Shown: positions 26,534 through 36,167, counted from the stretch's first letter. The stretch: 64,000 nucleotides of DNA from an uncultured Helicobacteraceae bacterium (GCA_934668765.1 CAKUOH010000006.1:1-64000); one strand, 5' to 3'. Numbers and translations: made by a program. The notes: generated by a model not told the origin, from the letters alone.

Positions 26534-28054
26534 TTATTTGCTCCACTGCCAAGCATTCCACGAAAAGCCAACGCCGTGATGCCCTAGAATTTGGGGCTTT
26601 ATGCCCTTTATGTCCTTGTTATACACCAAAGGAAAGTCCAAATACACCAAAAACAAAAAAGGCGGCTCCTCATTTAAAGCATTGATAAATTCAGCATAAT
26701 GCGCCTTTCGCTTTTTTTCATCAAGGGTAGAACGCGCTTTTTTCAGTGCTTCATCAACTTTTGCGTTTTTATAATGCCCGAAATTCCACACCTTATCTTG
26801 TGTGCTTTCAAACACCCTATAAGTGTGCAAATCAGGGTCATAAGGCGTTCCCCAGCCTACCAAAAAGCTATCTACCTTTGAATAGTCAAAGCTGCCAGCA
26901 GGCTTTGCAAAAACTTGCGTTTTTATGCCGATTTTGCCAAATTCGCTTGACAAGAGCTTCACCAAAGCCACGCGCAAAGGGTCGTTGCTCATCGCATACA
27001 AGTCAAATTTAAGCTCAACGCCGTTTTTTTCAAGTATGCCCTTAGCGTTTTTTTGCCAGCCAGCTTTTGCGAGAATTTCACTTGCTTTTTGCGGATTGTA
27101 AGCGCGTTGTGTGCTTTTTTTAGGGCTTGCCCACGAGTTTTGCAAGGGGTGATGGGCTACCTTGCCAAGTGAGTGCAAGAGTTTATCCACGATGAGCCTT
27201 TTATCCACAGCATAATCAAGGGCTTCGTGCACGGCTTTGTCCTTGAAAATAGGGTTGTCAAAATTATACATTAAGGCTCTGTAATCGGCTGAATTTTCCA
27301 CTAAAACCTTGAATTTATCATCATTTTTAAAGCTCTCTACCATTTCAAAGCCCACAAGTGCCACATCAACGCTGCCGTTTTTAAGCTCCAAAGCACTGAT
27401 ATTTGGGTCGCTGATATGCCTTAAAATAAGTTTTGGGCTTTGCACCTTGCCTAAATGATAGTTTTCATTTGCCTCCAAACTTAGATATTGCCCTTTTTTC
27501 CACGCCTTAAACTTAAATGCACCCGTGCCTATGGGCTTTTGGTTGAATTTGCTTGTGTTTAAATTTTCATTTTGCAAGAGATGAGTGGGCAACATACCCA
27601 TCATCAAAGCGTCCAAAAAGGCTGGAAAAGGATAAGTAAGCGTAATGTCTATGTGCGTGTCATCAAGGACTTTTATGTCCTTTATCATCTCGTAATTTGC
27701 CCGCACAGGCGAGTTAAATTTAGTGTCATTGACGGCTTTAAGCGTGAATTCCACATCTTTTGCGCTAAATTTCGCCCCATCGTGCCACAGCACATCATCT
27801 CGCAACTCAAAGCTATATGTAAGCCCATCTTTGCTGACTTTCCACGATTTTGCTAAATCAGACTGAATTTTCATCTTTTCATCAAAGCGCACAAGCCCCG
27901 AAAAGATGAGCCTCACCGCCTCATCGTGGTCCTCACTGAAAATCGGGTTGATACGCTCTATCTCGTTTTCAACCGCTACGACTATGGTGTCTTTGGGCGT
28001 TGCCCCAAAACAAAGCCCCAAAAACAGCCCCAAAAATGCGATTTTTTTCAGCAT
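26534..28054 (-). CDS. nikZ: Periplasmic nickel-complex binding protein (NikZ-like)
   Basis: A 506-residue cluster C (DppA/NikA) binding protein with a Sec signal peptide (IAFLGLFLGLCFGA). Strong similarity, from memory, to C. jejuni NikZ (Cj1584c): TPKDTIVVAVENEI, SEDHDEAVRLIFSGL, VLWHDGAKFSAKDV, KPAGSFDYSKVDSFLVGWGTP and the C-terminal LGHHGVGFSWNAW. The His in SEDHD and the HH pair near the C-terminus are at positions linked to metal binding in NikZ. First gene of the operon. Like the rest of it, the gene almost lacks the GATTC/GAATC words of the flanks, indicating recent transfer, perhaps from Campylobacter. Confidence 0.82.
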   Translation of the reverse strand: MLKKIAFLGLFLGLCFGATPKDTIVVAVENEIERINPIFSEDHDEAVRLIFSGLVRFDEKMKIQSDLAKSWKVSKDGLTYSFELRDDVLWHDGAKFSAKDVEFTLKAVNDTKFNSPVRANYEMIKDIKVLDDTHIDITLTYPFPAFLDALMMGMLPTHLLQNENLNTSKFNQKPIGTGAFKFKAWKKGQYLSLEANENYHLGKVQSPKLILRHISDPNISALELKNGSVDVALVGFEMVESFKNDDKFKVLVENSADYRALMYNFDNPIFKDKAVHEALDYAVDKRLIVDKLLHSLGKVAHHPLQNSWASPKKSTQRAYNPQKASEILAKAGWQKNAKGILEKNGVELKFDLYAMSNDPLRVALVKLLSSEFGKIGIKTQVFAKPAGSFDYSKVDSFLVGWGTPYDPDLHTYRVFESTQDKVWNFGHYKNAKVDEALKKARSTLDEKKRKAHYAEFINALNEEPPFLFLVYLDFPLVYNKDIKGIKPQILGHHGVGFSWNAWQWSK

Positions 28055-28241
28055 TTTTTCTCCCTTATGAATTTAATTTGTGTGATAAAATTGTAACAAA
28101 ACAATATCAACAATTTTAATTTTGTAAGTAAAATTTTTATGATTTTACAAAAATTATAGTTTCTTGGAATCTATAACGCATTTTTAAGGTGATTCGTATT
28201 AAGATTCGTGCTTTTTAGTAAAATTTTGTAAGGATAAAAAT

Positions 28242-28787
28242 ATGTTTCACGCGACTACGATTTTGGCATTCAAAGGGGAAAATAAATCCGTCATCGGTGG
28301 CGATGGGCAAGTAACCTTTGGCAACTGCGTCTTAAAGTCAAATGCCACCAAGATTCGCGCCCTTTATGATGGGAAAATTTTAAGCGGATTTGCGGGTAGC
28401 ACGGCAGATGCGTTTAGCCTTTTTGATATGTTTGAAAAGATTTTGGAAGCAAAAAAGGGCGATTTGGAGCGTTCAGTTGTGGAGTTTAGCAAGGAATGGC
28501 GCAAGGATAAGTATTTGCGGAAATTAGAAGCGATGATGATTGTCCTAAATCGCGCAAAAATCTACATTTTAAGCGGAAGTGGCGATGTGGTTGAGCCTGA
28601 AGATGGCGTCCTTGCTGCAATAGGTAGCGGTGGAAACTACGCGCTATCCGCTGCAAGAGCATTGCACCGCAACGCAGATTTGACAAAACTTGCTCCACGC
28701 GATTTAGTAGAAAAATCCTTGCAAATTGCAGGTGAGCTTTGCATTTACACAAATACAAACATAAAATTGCTAGAGATTGGAGATTAA
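28242..28787 (+). CDS. hslV: ATP-dependent protease HslV peptidase subunit
   Basis: A 181-residue threonine protease of the HslUV (ClpQY) complex. The N-terminus [10 protein letters not shown] carries the catalytic Thr exposed by processing, and [36 protein letters not shown] and [16 protein letters not shown] match the proteasome beta-like fold. AGGATAAAAATATG gives the start. Followed by hslU at three bases and then era, the H. pylori order. Confidence 0.96.
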   Translation: MFHATTILAFKGENKSVIGGDGQVTFGNCVLKSNATKIRALYDGKILSGFAGSTADAFSLFDMFEKILEAKKGDLERSVVEFSKEWRKDKYLRKLEAMMIVLNRAKIYILSGSGDVVEPEDGVLAAIGSGGNYALSAARALHRNADLTKLAPRDLVEKSLQIAGELCIYTNTNIKLLEIGD

Positions 28788-28790
28788 ACT

Positions 28791-30095
28791 TTGAGAGATA
28801 ACAAAACGCCAAAAGAGATTATAGAATATTTAGATGAGTATATTATAGGGCAGGACAAGGCAAAACGCGCCATTGCAATCGCGCTTCGCAATCGCTATCG
28901 TAGAATGCAGTTGCCAAAAGAGATTCAAGATGAGATAATGCCAAAAAATATCCTAATGATAGGTTCGACAGGCGTGGGGAAAACGGAGATTTCGCGCAGA
29001 ATGGCAAAGATTTTGGGATTGCCATTTATTAAAGTCGAGGCGAGTAAATACACCGAAGTGGGCTTTGTGGGGCGTGATGTCGAATCAATGGTGAGAGATT
29101 TGGTAAATGCGTCTATGAATCTTGTGAAGTCCGATTATATGGAGAAAAACGCCGATAAAACAGAGGATTATATCCTAACTAAAATCACAAATAATCTAAT
29201 CCCTCCGCTCCCAAATACCGCAAGTGAAAGCAAAAAAGAGGAATACAAAGCAAGTTTTGAGAAAATGAAGCAAAAGGTAAAATCTGGCGCGGTTGATGAG
29301 CTAGAAATCGAAGTAGAAATAACCGAAGCCCCGATAAATCCCTTTCCTATGCCAAATATCGGCATTGTAGAGATTTTCCCCAAAGCGCAAAAAATCAAAA
29401 AAATCAAAACAAATGTGAGAGACGCCAAAGAATTGCTAAAAAATGAAGCTATGGAAAATATCACAAATATCGATGAACTAAAAATCGAAGCATTGAAAAA
29501 GGCAGAAGAAAGCGGAATCATTTTTATCGATGAGATTGACAAAACGGCGAGTGATAATAGCAACTCACGCCAAAATCCAAACAAAGAGGGCGTCCAGCGT
29601 GATTTGCTGCCCATTGTTGAGGGTAGTCTTGTGGATACGAAATATGGGCAAATTAAGACGGATTATATTTTATTTATCGCGGCAGGTGCGTTTCATTTAA
29701 GTAAGCCAAGCGATTTAATCCCCGAGTTGCAGGGGCGATTCCCCATTCGTGTGGAGCTAGATTCTTTAAGCGAGGATGATTTATACAAAATTTTGATTCA
29801 AACCAAAAATAGCATAATTAAACAATATATTTATTTGCTAGAAACGGAGGGATTAAAGCTAGAATTTGATGATGAGGCATTGCGGACAATCGCAAGATTT
29901 GCCCACATTGCAAATGAAAAGACGGAGGATATAGGTGCAAGGCGACTGCATACCATTGTCGAAAAGGTGCTTGAAGATATTAGCTTTGATGCGCCAAATC
30001 TCAAAGGGCAAAGCATAAAAATTGGCAAAAAGGATATTGAGGAAAAGTTAGATTCAATCATACAAAGTGCCGACAGCACGAGGTATATTTTGTGA
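28791..30095 (+). CDS. hslU: ATP-dependent protease ATPase subunit HslU
   Basis: A 434-residue AAA+ unfoldase that feeds substrates to HslV. Walker A is GSTGVGKTEISRRMA, Walker B is GIIFIDEIDKTA, the pore motif lies in TEVGFVGRDVESMVRDL, and sensor 2 is IGARRLHTIVEKVLEDISF. TTG start with GGAG upstream. The intermediate (I) domain is Lys/Glu-rich and of ordinary length. Overlaps era by four bases. Confidence 0.96.
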   Translation: MRDNKTPKEIIEYLDEYIIGQDKAKRAIAIALRNRYRRMQLPKEIQDEIMPKNILMIGSTGVGKTEISRRMAKILGLPFIKVEASKYTEVGFVGRDVESMVRDLVNASMNLVKSDYMEKNADKTEDYILTKITNNLIPPLPNTASESKKEEYKASFEKMKQKVKSGAVDELEIEVEITEAPINPFPMPNIGIVEIFPKAQKIKKIKTNVRDAKELLKNEAMENITNIDELKIEALKKAEESGIIFIDEIDKTASDNSNSRQNPNKEGVQRDLLPIVEGSLVDTKYGQIKTDYILFIAAGAFHLSKPSDLIPELQGRFPIRVELDSLSEDDLYKILIQTKNSIIKQYIYLLETEGLKLEFDDEALRTIARFAHIANEKTEDIGARRLHTIVEKVLEDISFDAPNLKGQSIKIGKKDIEEKLDSIIQSADSTRYIL

Positions 30096-30976
30096 TTGAA
30101 TCGCATAAAACCAAATGCGGATTTATCGCTCTTGTGGGACGCCCAAATGCAGGTAAATCCACGCTTTTAAATGCCCTTATCAACGAAAATCTCGCACTTA
30201 CTTCTCACAAAGTCAATGCCACGCGCAAACAATGCAATATCATCGTTACGCACAAAAACGCGCAGATGATTTTTATTGACACACCGGGACTTCACAAAAG
30301 CAAAAAATTGCTAAATACCCTTATGGTTGATGAGAGCTATAAAGCCATCGAATCTAGCGATATTGTGGCGTTTCTTGCGCCTATAAGCGATGAGGTGGCG
30401 CACTATGAAGCGTTTTTGAAAATCATAAAAGATAAAAAACATATTGTATTATTAACAAAAATCGACTTAACAAGCAAGGCAAATCTACTAAAAAAATTAA
30501 AATCTTATCAAAAATATAGCGATAAATGCGAGGCTTTAATCCCTATTTCTGCAAAAAAGCGCGTAAATTTGGAGCAGATTTTAGAAGCGATTTATGCACA
30601 TTTGCCACATTCACCTTTTTTGTATGATAGTGAAATCATTACACCCACGCATTTACGCGAGATTTACCGCGAGAAAATCCGCGAATCGCTGTTTAATTTC
30701 ACAAATAAAGAAATCCCTTACATTAGCGAAGTGCGTATTTTGCAGATTATCGAGGGCGCAAATCTTACTAAAATTTATGCTGAAATCATTACAGAAAAGG
30801 AAAGCCAAAAGAAAATCATTATAGGGCAGGGCGGTAAAAGTATAAAAAATATCGGCATAGACGCACGAAAAAAGATTGAGGAATTTAGCGGTAGCAAAGC
30901 GTTTTTAAGCTTAAATGTCGTATGCGAAAAAGGCTGGAGTAAGGACAAAAAAGCCATCGAAAAAATAATGAGCTAG
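30092..30976 (+). CDS. era: Ribosome-assembly GTPase Era
   Basis: A 294-residue GTPase that binds 16S rRNA during 30S assembly. G1 is GRPNAGKSTLLNAL, G3 is DTPGLHKS and G4 is TKID. The C-terminal KH domain carries GQGGKSIKNIGIDARKKIEEF. GTG start overlapping the hslU stop. The gene ends TAG, whose last G is the first base of a G9 run (30976-30984); because the tract begins at the stop codon, slippage leaves Era unchanged. Confidence 0.96.
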   Translation: MIESHKTKCGFIALVGRPNAGKSTLLNALINENLALTSHKVNATRKQCNIIVTHKNAQMIFIDTPGLHKSKKLLNTLMVDESYKAIESSDIVAFLAPISDEVAHYEAFLKIIKDKKHIVLLTKIDLTSKANLLKKLKSYQKYSDKCEALIPISAKKRVNLEQILEAIYAHLPHSPFLYDSEIITPTHLREIYREKIRESLFNFTNKEIPYISEVRILQIIEGANLTKIYAEIITEKESQKKIIIGQGGKSIKNIGIDARKKIEEFSGSKAFLSLNVVCEKGWSKDKKAIEKIMS

Positions 30977-31200
30977 GGGGGGGGCGATTGTATATTTGGT
31001 AATTTATTTTTGATTTTTTGGATTGCTTTGGTTGTTGCCTTACAATAACAAATTTACCTACCCCCTTAATCCCCTCCGCAAGGGAGGGGAAATTTATCGT
31101 CATTGCGAGAATCGCAACGCGATTTGTGGCAATCCACTTTATTATTAGAATCTTTATTTTTGTGGATTGCTTTGAAATATATGCAATTATCGCAATGATG
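30976..31200. repeat. G9 tract followed by dispersed repeats
   Basis: After the G9 run at the era stop, the gap carries inverted copies of all repeat modules: GGATTGCTTTGG, CCTACCCCCTTAATCCCCTCCGCAAGG (about 31057-31087), CGTCATTGCGAGAATCGCAACGCGATTTGTGGCAATCCA (about 31099-31137) and GTGGATTGCTTTG...CGCAATGATGGG (to about 31200). No gene is supported here. Confidence 0.7.
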
Positions 31201-31271
31201 GGTTTTTACCGCGATTCATATAAGATTCGCTTTGCCCACGCCTTTGCTTTCTTAAAATAAATCTTTTTGTA

Positions 31272-32011
31272 TTACTCATATTCGCGCTCCCAAGCGTTTG
31301 GCAAAGCAATCATTTCGCATTCATTGCCATAAGCCCCACAGCCCCAGCGATGGACATTTTTAGCGTGGATTAGCTCTAAAATGCGCACTCCCAAGTTATC
31401 CGCCAAGTGTGCATTGCCCGTATCCGCACACAAAAGCAAATCAAATCGCTTCATAAGCTCTGCTAAATTTAGCAAGTCATCATCATTCACAAAAACCGCA
31501 ATATTTGGCGATTCAAAGGGTGCGAACTCATATCCACTGCTTTTGTGGTTTGTAAAAATCACCAAAATATCGCTAGATTCCCGCGCTATTTCCATCCCAA
31601 GTGCTATCCAATCGCTTGGCGCGAAGTTAAAGCAGTTTTTGCCACGAAATGCGTGAATGCCGATAATTACCTTGTAACCCCCCCCCCTATCGTATCTATG
31701 AATCTATCTATTTTTGCGTGTGGAGACAAATATTTTATTAAACAAGATTCTATCAAATCGGTGCGGACTTATCGTGCGAATCAAATCTATACAAGCCGTA
31801 ATCTCGCGCCGTCTGCCTTTATACAAATACTTTGGGTGGCAAAATTTTGGCAAGAGCCGAAAATTTGAGCCTGTGTAATTAAGCGGACTTTGGATTAGGG
31901 ATTTGGCAAAATCTGTCGCACGAATCGCACTAGATTTTTATAAGTGCTAATAATATCGCTATTATCGTTGCAATACATCGCATAAGATTCTTGTAAGGTA
32001 GTTGTTAGCAT
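31272..32011 (-). pseudogene. Family 9 glycosyltransferase relic with a G10 tract and several frame breaks
   Basis: The C-terminal part (from about 31677 down) reads GYKVIIGIHAFRGKNCFNFAPSDW...LLLCADTGNAHLADNLGV, the nucleotide-sugar-binding half of a heptosyltransferase-like family 9 enzyme. Upstream, coding-like sequence is spread over different frames: MLTTTLQESYAMYC... from ATG 32011, a stop, ITQAQISALAKILPP, a stop, then ACIDLIRTISPHRFDRILFNK, another stop, and RFIDTI leading into the C10/G10 run (31678-31687), which joins in frame only at 8 or 11. At least three lesions besides the tract make it a pseudogene, once probably a phase-variable surface-sugar gene. Sequencing error cannot be excluded. 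Confidence 0.6.
31678..31687. repeat. C10/G10 tract in the glycosyltransferase relic
   Basis: Ten consecutive C on the plus strand, inside the coding region of the minus-strand glycosyltransferase relic. As sequenced the two sides are in different frames. Confidence 0.9.
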
Positions 32012-32156
32012 TTATGGCGATTCCTTTGATTGCTGGTGATTTGTGGTATATTTTAGCATATTTATATTAAATTTTTTGCGATTTACCCTTGACAGATAGC
32101 CACTATCATCTTGTATAATTGCGTTTTTAAAGTTTTAGATTTCAAAAGGTAGAGCA

Positions 32157-33071
32157 ATGAAAAATCGTAGAGAGTTTATCAAAGATTCAGCGCGAATCGC
32201 AGGAGCAGTGGCAGTTGCAAGTGCGATACCACTTCAAAGCGCAGGGAGATTGCAAGGCACAATGGAATTTGTAAAGCTAAATAATGGCATAAAAATGCCA
32301 ATTTTAGGGCTTGGCACTTATAATATGCGTGGCAAAAGCGGACAAAACGCCATCTCAACTGCCATAAAAGTCGGCTATCGCTTGATTGACACAGCGCAAA
32401 TGTATGGCAACGAAATAGAAGTCGGCAACGCCGTAGGAAATGCGATAAAATCGGGCATTCCACGCGAAGAATTCTTCATCACCACAAAGTTATCAAGCAA
32501 TATGAGCTATGATGAGGTGATGAAAAGATTTGAAGATTCGATGCGGAAGCTAAACCTTGATTATTTGGATTTGCTGCTTATTCACAGCAATTACCGCAAT
32601 TCCAAAGAAATGTATAAAGCAATGGAGGCACTCCACAAAAATGGCAATATCAAATCACTTGGGCTTTCAAACTTCAATGCGGAGGCATTTAGCGACTTTG
32701 TGAAAAATTGTGAGATAATCCCAGCGGTAAATCAATGCCAAACGCATATCTTTTATCAGCAAAAGGCACTGCGCGAGGCGATGAAAGAGAGCGGGACGCT
32801 TTTAGAATCGTGGAGTCCATTCGTCTCTGGGCAAAATAACTTTTTTAAAAATCCCACACTTTTAAGTATAGCAAAGAAATATAATCGTAGCGTGGCGCAA
32901 GTGGCACTGCGATTCCTAATCCAGCAGAACATAATCGTCATTCCAAAGACGACAAATGAGCAACGAATGATTGAAAATATCGCGGTGTTTGATTTTAAAC
33001 TTGATAGCAATGATATGAAAACACTAATGGCAATGGATACGGGCAAATCTGCTTTTAGCTGGGATAGTTAG
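32157..33071 (+). CDS. Tat-exported aldo/keto reductase
   Basis: A 304-residue protein with a twin-arginine leader (NRREFIKDSARIAGAVAVASAIPL), then a complete AKR barrel. The catalytic tetrad is visible: Asp and Tyr in LIDTAQMYGNE, Lys in FITTKL, His in LLLIHSN. LGLSNF and the C-terminal IPKTTNEQRMIENI bind NADPH in the family. The export signal is unusual for an NADPH enzyme; Tat would let it fold with its cofactor before transport. RBS AGGTAGAGCAATG. Substrate unknown. It stands alone upstream of gap. Confidence 0.87.
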   Translation: MKNRREFIKDSARIAGAVAVASAIPLQSAGRLQGTMEFVKLNNGIKMPILGLGTYNMRGKSGQNAISTAIKVGYRLIDTAQMYGNEIEVGNAVGNAIKSGIPREEFFITTKLSSNMSYDEVMKRFEDSMRKLNLDYLDLLLIHSNYRNSKEMYKAMEALHKNGNIKSLGLSNFNAEAFSDFVKNCEIIPAVNQCQTHIFYQQKALREAMKESGTLLESWSPFVSGQNNFFKNPTLLSIAKKYNRSVAQVALRFLIQQNIIVIPKTTNEQRMIENIAVFDFKLDSNDMKTLMAMDTGKSAFSWDS

Positions 33072-33243
33072 AGGGCTATATAAGATTCAAAGTTATTTTA
33101 AAGGCAATCACAAATACGAATCTAGCAGCGGAGAGTTGCTTATATCTTTAATAACTTTACTATGAACCTATTTTATTTCTACAAGCAAATTTTAAAATAG
33201 ATTTTTATAGAATTGCGATATTTTTTAAACGCGGAGGCGCAAA

Positions 33244-34230
33244 ATGGCAAAAATCAAGGTGGCAATCAACGGCACAGGGCGAATCGGGCTTTGTGTAGCG
33301 CGAATCATAGGTGAGCGCGATGATATAGAAATTGTAGCAATAAATAGCACGGCGGATATTGCGACTTTAGCGCATTTGTTAAAATATGATTCTGTGCATA
33401 GGCATAGCGTTGAAATCGAAGTGGTGGGCGAGGATAAAATCGCAATCGGCAAAAGCAAAAATATCCGCGTTTTGAGCGATAGGAATCCGCAAAATTTAGA
33501 TTTTGGTGAGGCGCAGTGCGTTATTGAATGCACAGGGAAATTTAATTCTGCTGACAAATCAAGTCAGCACTTGCACGGCAATGTCAAAAAAGTCGTAATC
33601 TCTGCCCCTGCGGACAATGCGCCTATGTTTGTTTATGGTGTGAATCATAGCACATACAATGGCGAATCCGTAATTTCAAATGCTAGCTGCACGACAAACT
33701 GCCTTGCGCCCATTGTGGCGGTTTTGCATAGCAATTTTGGCGTGGAATGTGGGCTTATGACTACGATTCATAGCTACACGAATGACCAAAATGTGCTAGA
33801 TGTCAAACATAAAGATTTGCGCCGTGCGCGTGCTGCTGCGCTAAATATGATTCCCACAAGCACGGGCGCGGCAAAGGCGATAGGCAAGATTTTCCCTGAA
33901 TTAGAGGGCAAATTAAATGGTGTCGCCATTCGCGTCCCTACGCCAAATGTGAGTCTTGTGGATTTGTCTGTGCGCCTTAAAAAGCGCGTTAGCGTGGATA
34001 TAATTAACGAGGCATTTTTGGAGGCGGAGCGACAAAATCCGCAAATTATTCACAATGACTTAGATAGGCTAGTATCTAGCGATTTTGTAGATTCGACATT
34101 TAGTAGCATTTTTGTGCCAGATAAAACTATCGTAGTAGATGATTTTAATGCCAAAGTTTTAGCGTGGTATGATAATGAAGTGGGATATAGTGCGCGACTT
34201 GTGGATTTGGTAGCGTTTGTGAATGCGTAA
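33244..34230 (+). CDS. gap: Glyceraldehyde-3-phosphate dehydrogenase
   Basis: A 328-residue glycolytic/gluconeogenic enzyme. The NAD-binding start is INGTGRIGLCVARI (Thr replaces the usual Phe in GFGRIG), the catalytic Cys is in SNASCTTNCLAPI, and HSYTNDQNVLD and YDNEVGYSARLVDL are the usual substrate and C-terminal motifs. GGAGGCGCAAAATG start. It lies 53 bases before pgi, forming a small sugar-phosphate cluster. A second, more divergent GAPDH lies at 55.3-56.3 kb. Confidence 0.95.
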   Translation: MAKIKVAINGTGRIGLCVARIIGERDDIEIVAINSTADIATLAHLLKYDSVHRHSVEIEVVGEDKIAIGKSKNIRVLSDRNPQNLDFGEAQCVIECTGKFNSADKSSQHLHGNVKKVVISAPADNAPMFVYGVNHSTYNGESVISNASCTTNCLAPIVAVLHSNFGVECGLMTTIHSYTNDQNVLDVKHKDLRRARAAALNMIPTSTGAAKAIGKIFPELEGKLNGVAIRVPTPNVSLVDLSVRLKKRVSVDIINEAFLEAERQNPQIIHNDLDRLVSSDFVDSTFSSIFVPDKTIVVDDFNAKVLAWYDNEVGYSARLVDLVAFVNA

Positions 34231-34283
34231 TTTGCGCGAATCTTTTAGGTAAATCTTATCATAAAACAAACTAGGGCGAATCA

Positions 34284-35546
34284 ATGATAAAATTTAAAGA
34301 TTATTTCCCAAAATCTAGTAATTTTTCCAAAGATGCGATGAATGCGCTTTTTCGCGCCATTGTCGCAGAAAAAAAAGAAGGTGTTAGCGGATATTATGAT
34401 TTGCCATATCAAAAAAGCGCGATTTTAGATTCGCATAAATTTATCGAATCGCGCAAAACCTTACTAGATTCCATTGAAAATCTTATCATAATAGGCATTG
34501 GCGGGAGTTCGCTGGGGCTAAAGGCGATTGATTCAATGCTCTCGCACTTGCCTTACCGAAAGCCGATAAATTTGAAATTTTTAGAGCATACTGATCCGAT
34601 AAAAATTGAAAAAACGCTCAAAAAAATAAAGCTAAAAAACTCCCTATTTATCGTCATCTCAAAGTCTGGCAAAACGATTGAAACTTTGTCGCTTATGAAA
34701 TATGTCCTGCGCCGTTATCAGTTGCTAAAAGGTGCGACAAACAAGCGGCATTTAGCCATTATCACGGATTTTGGCTCACCACTTGAATCTTTTGGACGCA
34801 AAAACAAAATCGCCACACTTTGCATTGAGAAAAATATCGGTGGGCGATTTTCAGCACTTAGCACGATAGGAATCTTGCCTTTAAGTATTTTGGGCTACCG
34901 CGTGGATAAAATTTTGTGCGGTGCGCGTAAAATGTCGGAGGATTTTTTTCGTCGCAAGGCAGACCATATCCTTAAAAAAGCCATCTTTTTTGGCAACCAT
35001 AGGGATAAATTTCACATAAATATTCTCTTTTCGTATTCAAGCGTCTTTAAGGACTTTAACGCGTGGTATGTGCAGCTTTGGGGAGAGAGTTTGGGGAAAC
35101 TAAATAGCTTTCATCGCAAAACCGCGCTAACGCCTATCGCACTGATTGGCAGTATCGACCAGCATTCATTTTTGCAACTAATCGTGCAGGGCGTAATGGA
35201 TAAAACCGTTACATTTTTGAGTTTAAATCAAACAAGCTACGAAAATCCCAAAATCCCAAAGATGAAATTAGAATTTTTAGATTCGTGTGATTTTGCTAAT
35301 GGTGCGAGTTTTGCTTCGCTTTTGCAAAAGCAGCAGCACTCCACAATGGAGGCGATTCAAAAGGAAGGTGTGCCCACTGATAGCATTGAAATCAAGCGAT
35401 TAGATGAAGAAAGTGCGGGGAATCTCATAATGTATTATGAACTTTTGACTTCGTGTGCGGGAAAAGTGCTAGATATAAATACCTACAATCAGCCCGGCGT
35501 GGAGCTTGGCAAGAAAATTTTGGTAACGAAATTTAAGCGCAAGTAA
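34284..35546 (+). CDS. pgi: Glucose-6-phosphate isomerase
   Basis: A 420-residue cytoplasmic enzyme interconverting glucose-6-P and fructose-6-P, shorter than the E. coli protein but usual for this phylum. Motifs: IIGIGGSSLGLKAI, SKSGKTIETLS, IGGRFSALSTIGILPL and QQHSTMEA. It follows gap. In a Helicobacter this probably serves gluconeogenesis and sugar-nucleotide supply for LPS. Confidence 0.95.
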   Translation: MIKFKDYFPKSSNFSKDAMNALFRAIVAEKKEGVSGYYDLPYQKSAILDSHKFIESRKTLLDSIENLIIIGIGGSSLGLKAIDSMLSHLPYRKPINLKFLEHTDPIKIEKTLKKIKLKNSLFIVISKSGKTIETLSLMKYVLRRYQLLKGATNKRHLAIITDFGSPLESFGRKNKIATLCIEKNIGGRFSALSTIGILPLSILGYRVDKILCGARKMSEDFFRRKADHILKKAIFFGNHRDKFHINILFSYSSVFKDFNAWYVQLWGESLGKLNSFHRKTALTPIALIGSIDQHSFLQLIVQGVMDKTVTFLSLNQTSYENPKIPKMKLEFLDSCDFANGASFASLLQKQQHSTMEAIQKEGVPTDSIEIKRLDEESAGNLIMYYELLTSCAGKVLDINTYNQPGVELGKKILVTKFKRK

Positions 35547-35600
35547 ATTTTGCGTGATTTTGTGTAGATAGAAGCGAGATTTTGGGGCGGATAAAGCGCA

Positions 35601-36167
35601 ATGAAATGCCTAATGTGCGAGGATTTTAGCTTTAATATTATCTGCAAAAATTGCGATTCTTTAATCAAACTAGCCCCGCAAAAACGCTTTTACGCCGATG
35701 GATTCGCCGTTTTTAGCTTTTATGAATATCAAACAATCGAATTTTTACTAAAAAGCAAATATTATCTAATCGGCAGTCGAATCTACAAGTTTTTAGCCAA
35801 AAAAGCGTGGGCATATTTTAGTGGTATAAATAGCGATTTTCGCGGTGTATATGGTATAGGACTTGATGATAGAGTAGAGCATTGCTATTCGCATTCGGGC
35901 GTGATTGTGAAAGAATTTGCCAAAAGTTTTACGCCACTTTTTGGGGTTTTGAAAGCACAAAATGGCATTCACTACGCAGGGAAAAGCCTAAAATACCGCC
36001 AAAATCACAAGAAAGGCTTTATTTATAGTGGCAAGCAGGGAATTAGTGCGGTGCTAATTGATGATATTATCACAAGTGGCGCGAGTATCGATGAGGCAAG
36101 AGAATGTTTAGAATCAAACAATGTGTGCGTTTTATTCGCGCTAGTTTTAAGTGATGCAAGATTTTAG
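35601..36167 (+). CDS. ComF-family phosphoribosyltransferase-like protein
   Basis: A 188-residue protein starting with a two-knuckle zinc site (CLMC...CKNC, residues 3-19) and ending with the PRPP-loop motif VLIDDIITSGASIDEA, the layout of ComF proteins, which act in natural transformation after DNA entry, probably with PriA or a helicase. The middle contains SHSGVIVKEFAKSF and YRQNHKKGF typical of the family. In Campylobacterales a ComF-like protein is needed for competence. It is the last gene of the gap-pgi run. Confidence 0.85.
   Translation: MKCLMCEDFSFNIICKNCDSLIKLAPQKRFYADGFAVFSFYEYQTIEFLLKSKYYLIGSRIYKFLAKKAWAYFSGINSDFRGVYGIGLDDRVEHCYSHSGVIVKEFAKSFTPLFGVLKAQNGIHYAGKSLKYRQNHKKGFIYSGKQGISAVLIDDIITSGASIDEARECLESNNVCVLFALVLSDARF

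Noticed and set aside
31018..31260. An 80-residue frame after era
   Set aside because: Translated repeat DNA, no ribosome site.
33244..34230. The GFGRIG to GTGRIG change in the first GAPDH as a sign of inactivity
   Set aside because: Catalytic Cys, His and substrate motifs are intact, and the change is conservative within the NAD-binding loop.
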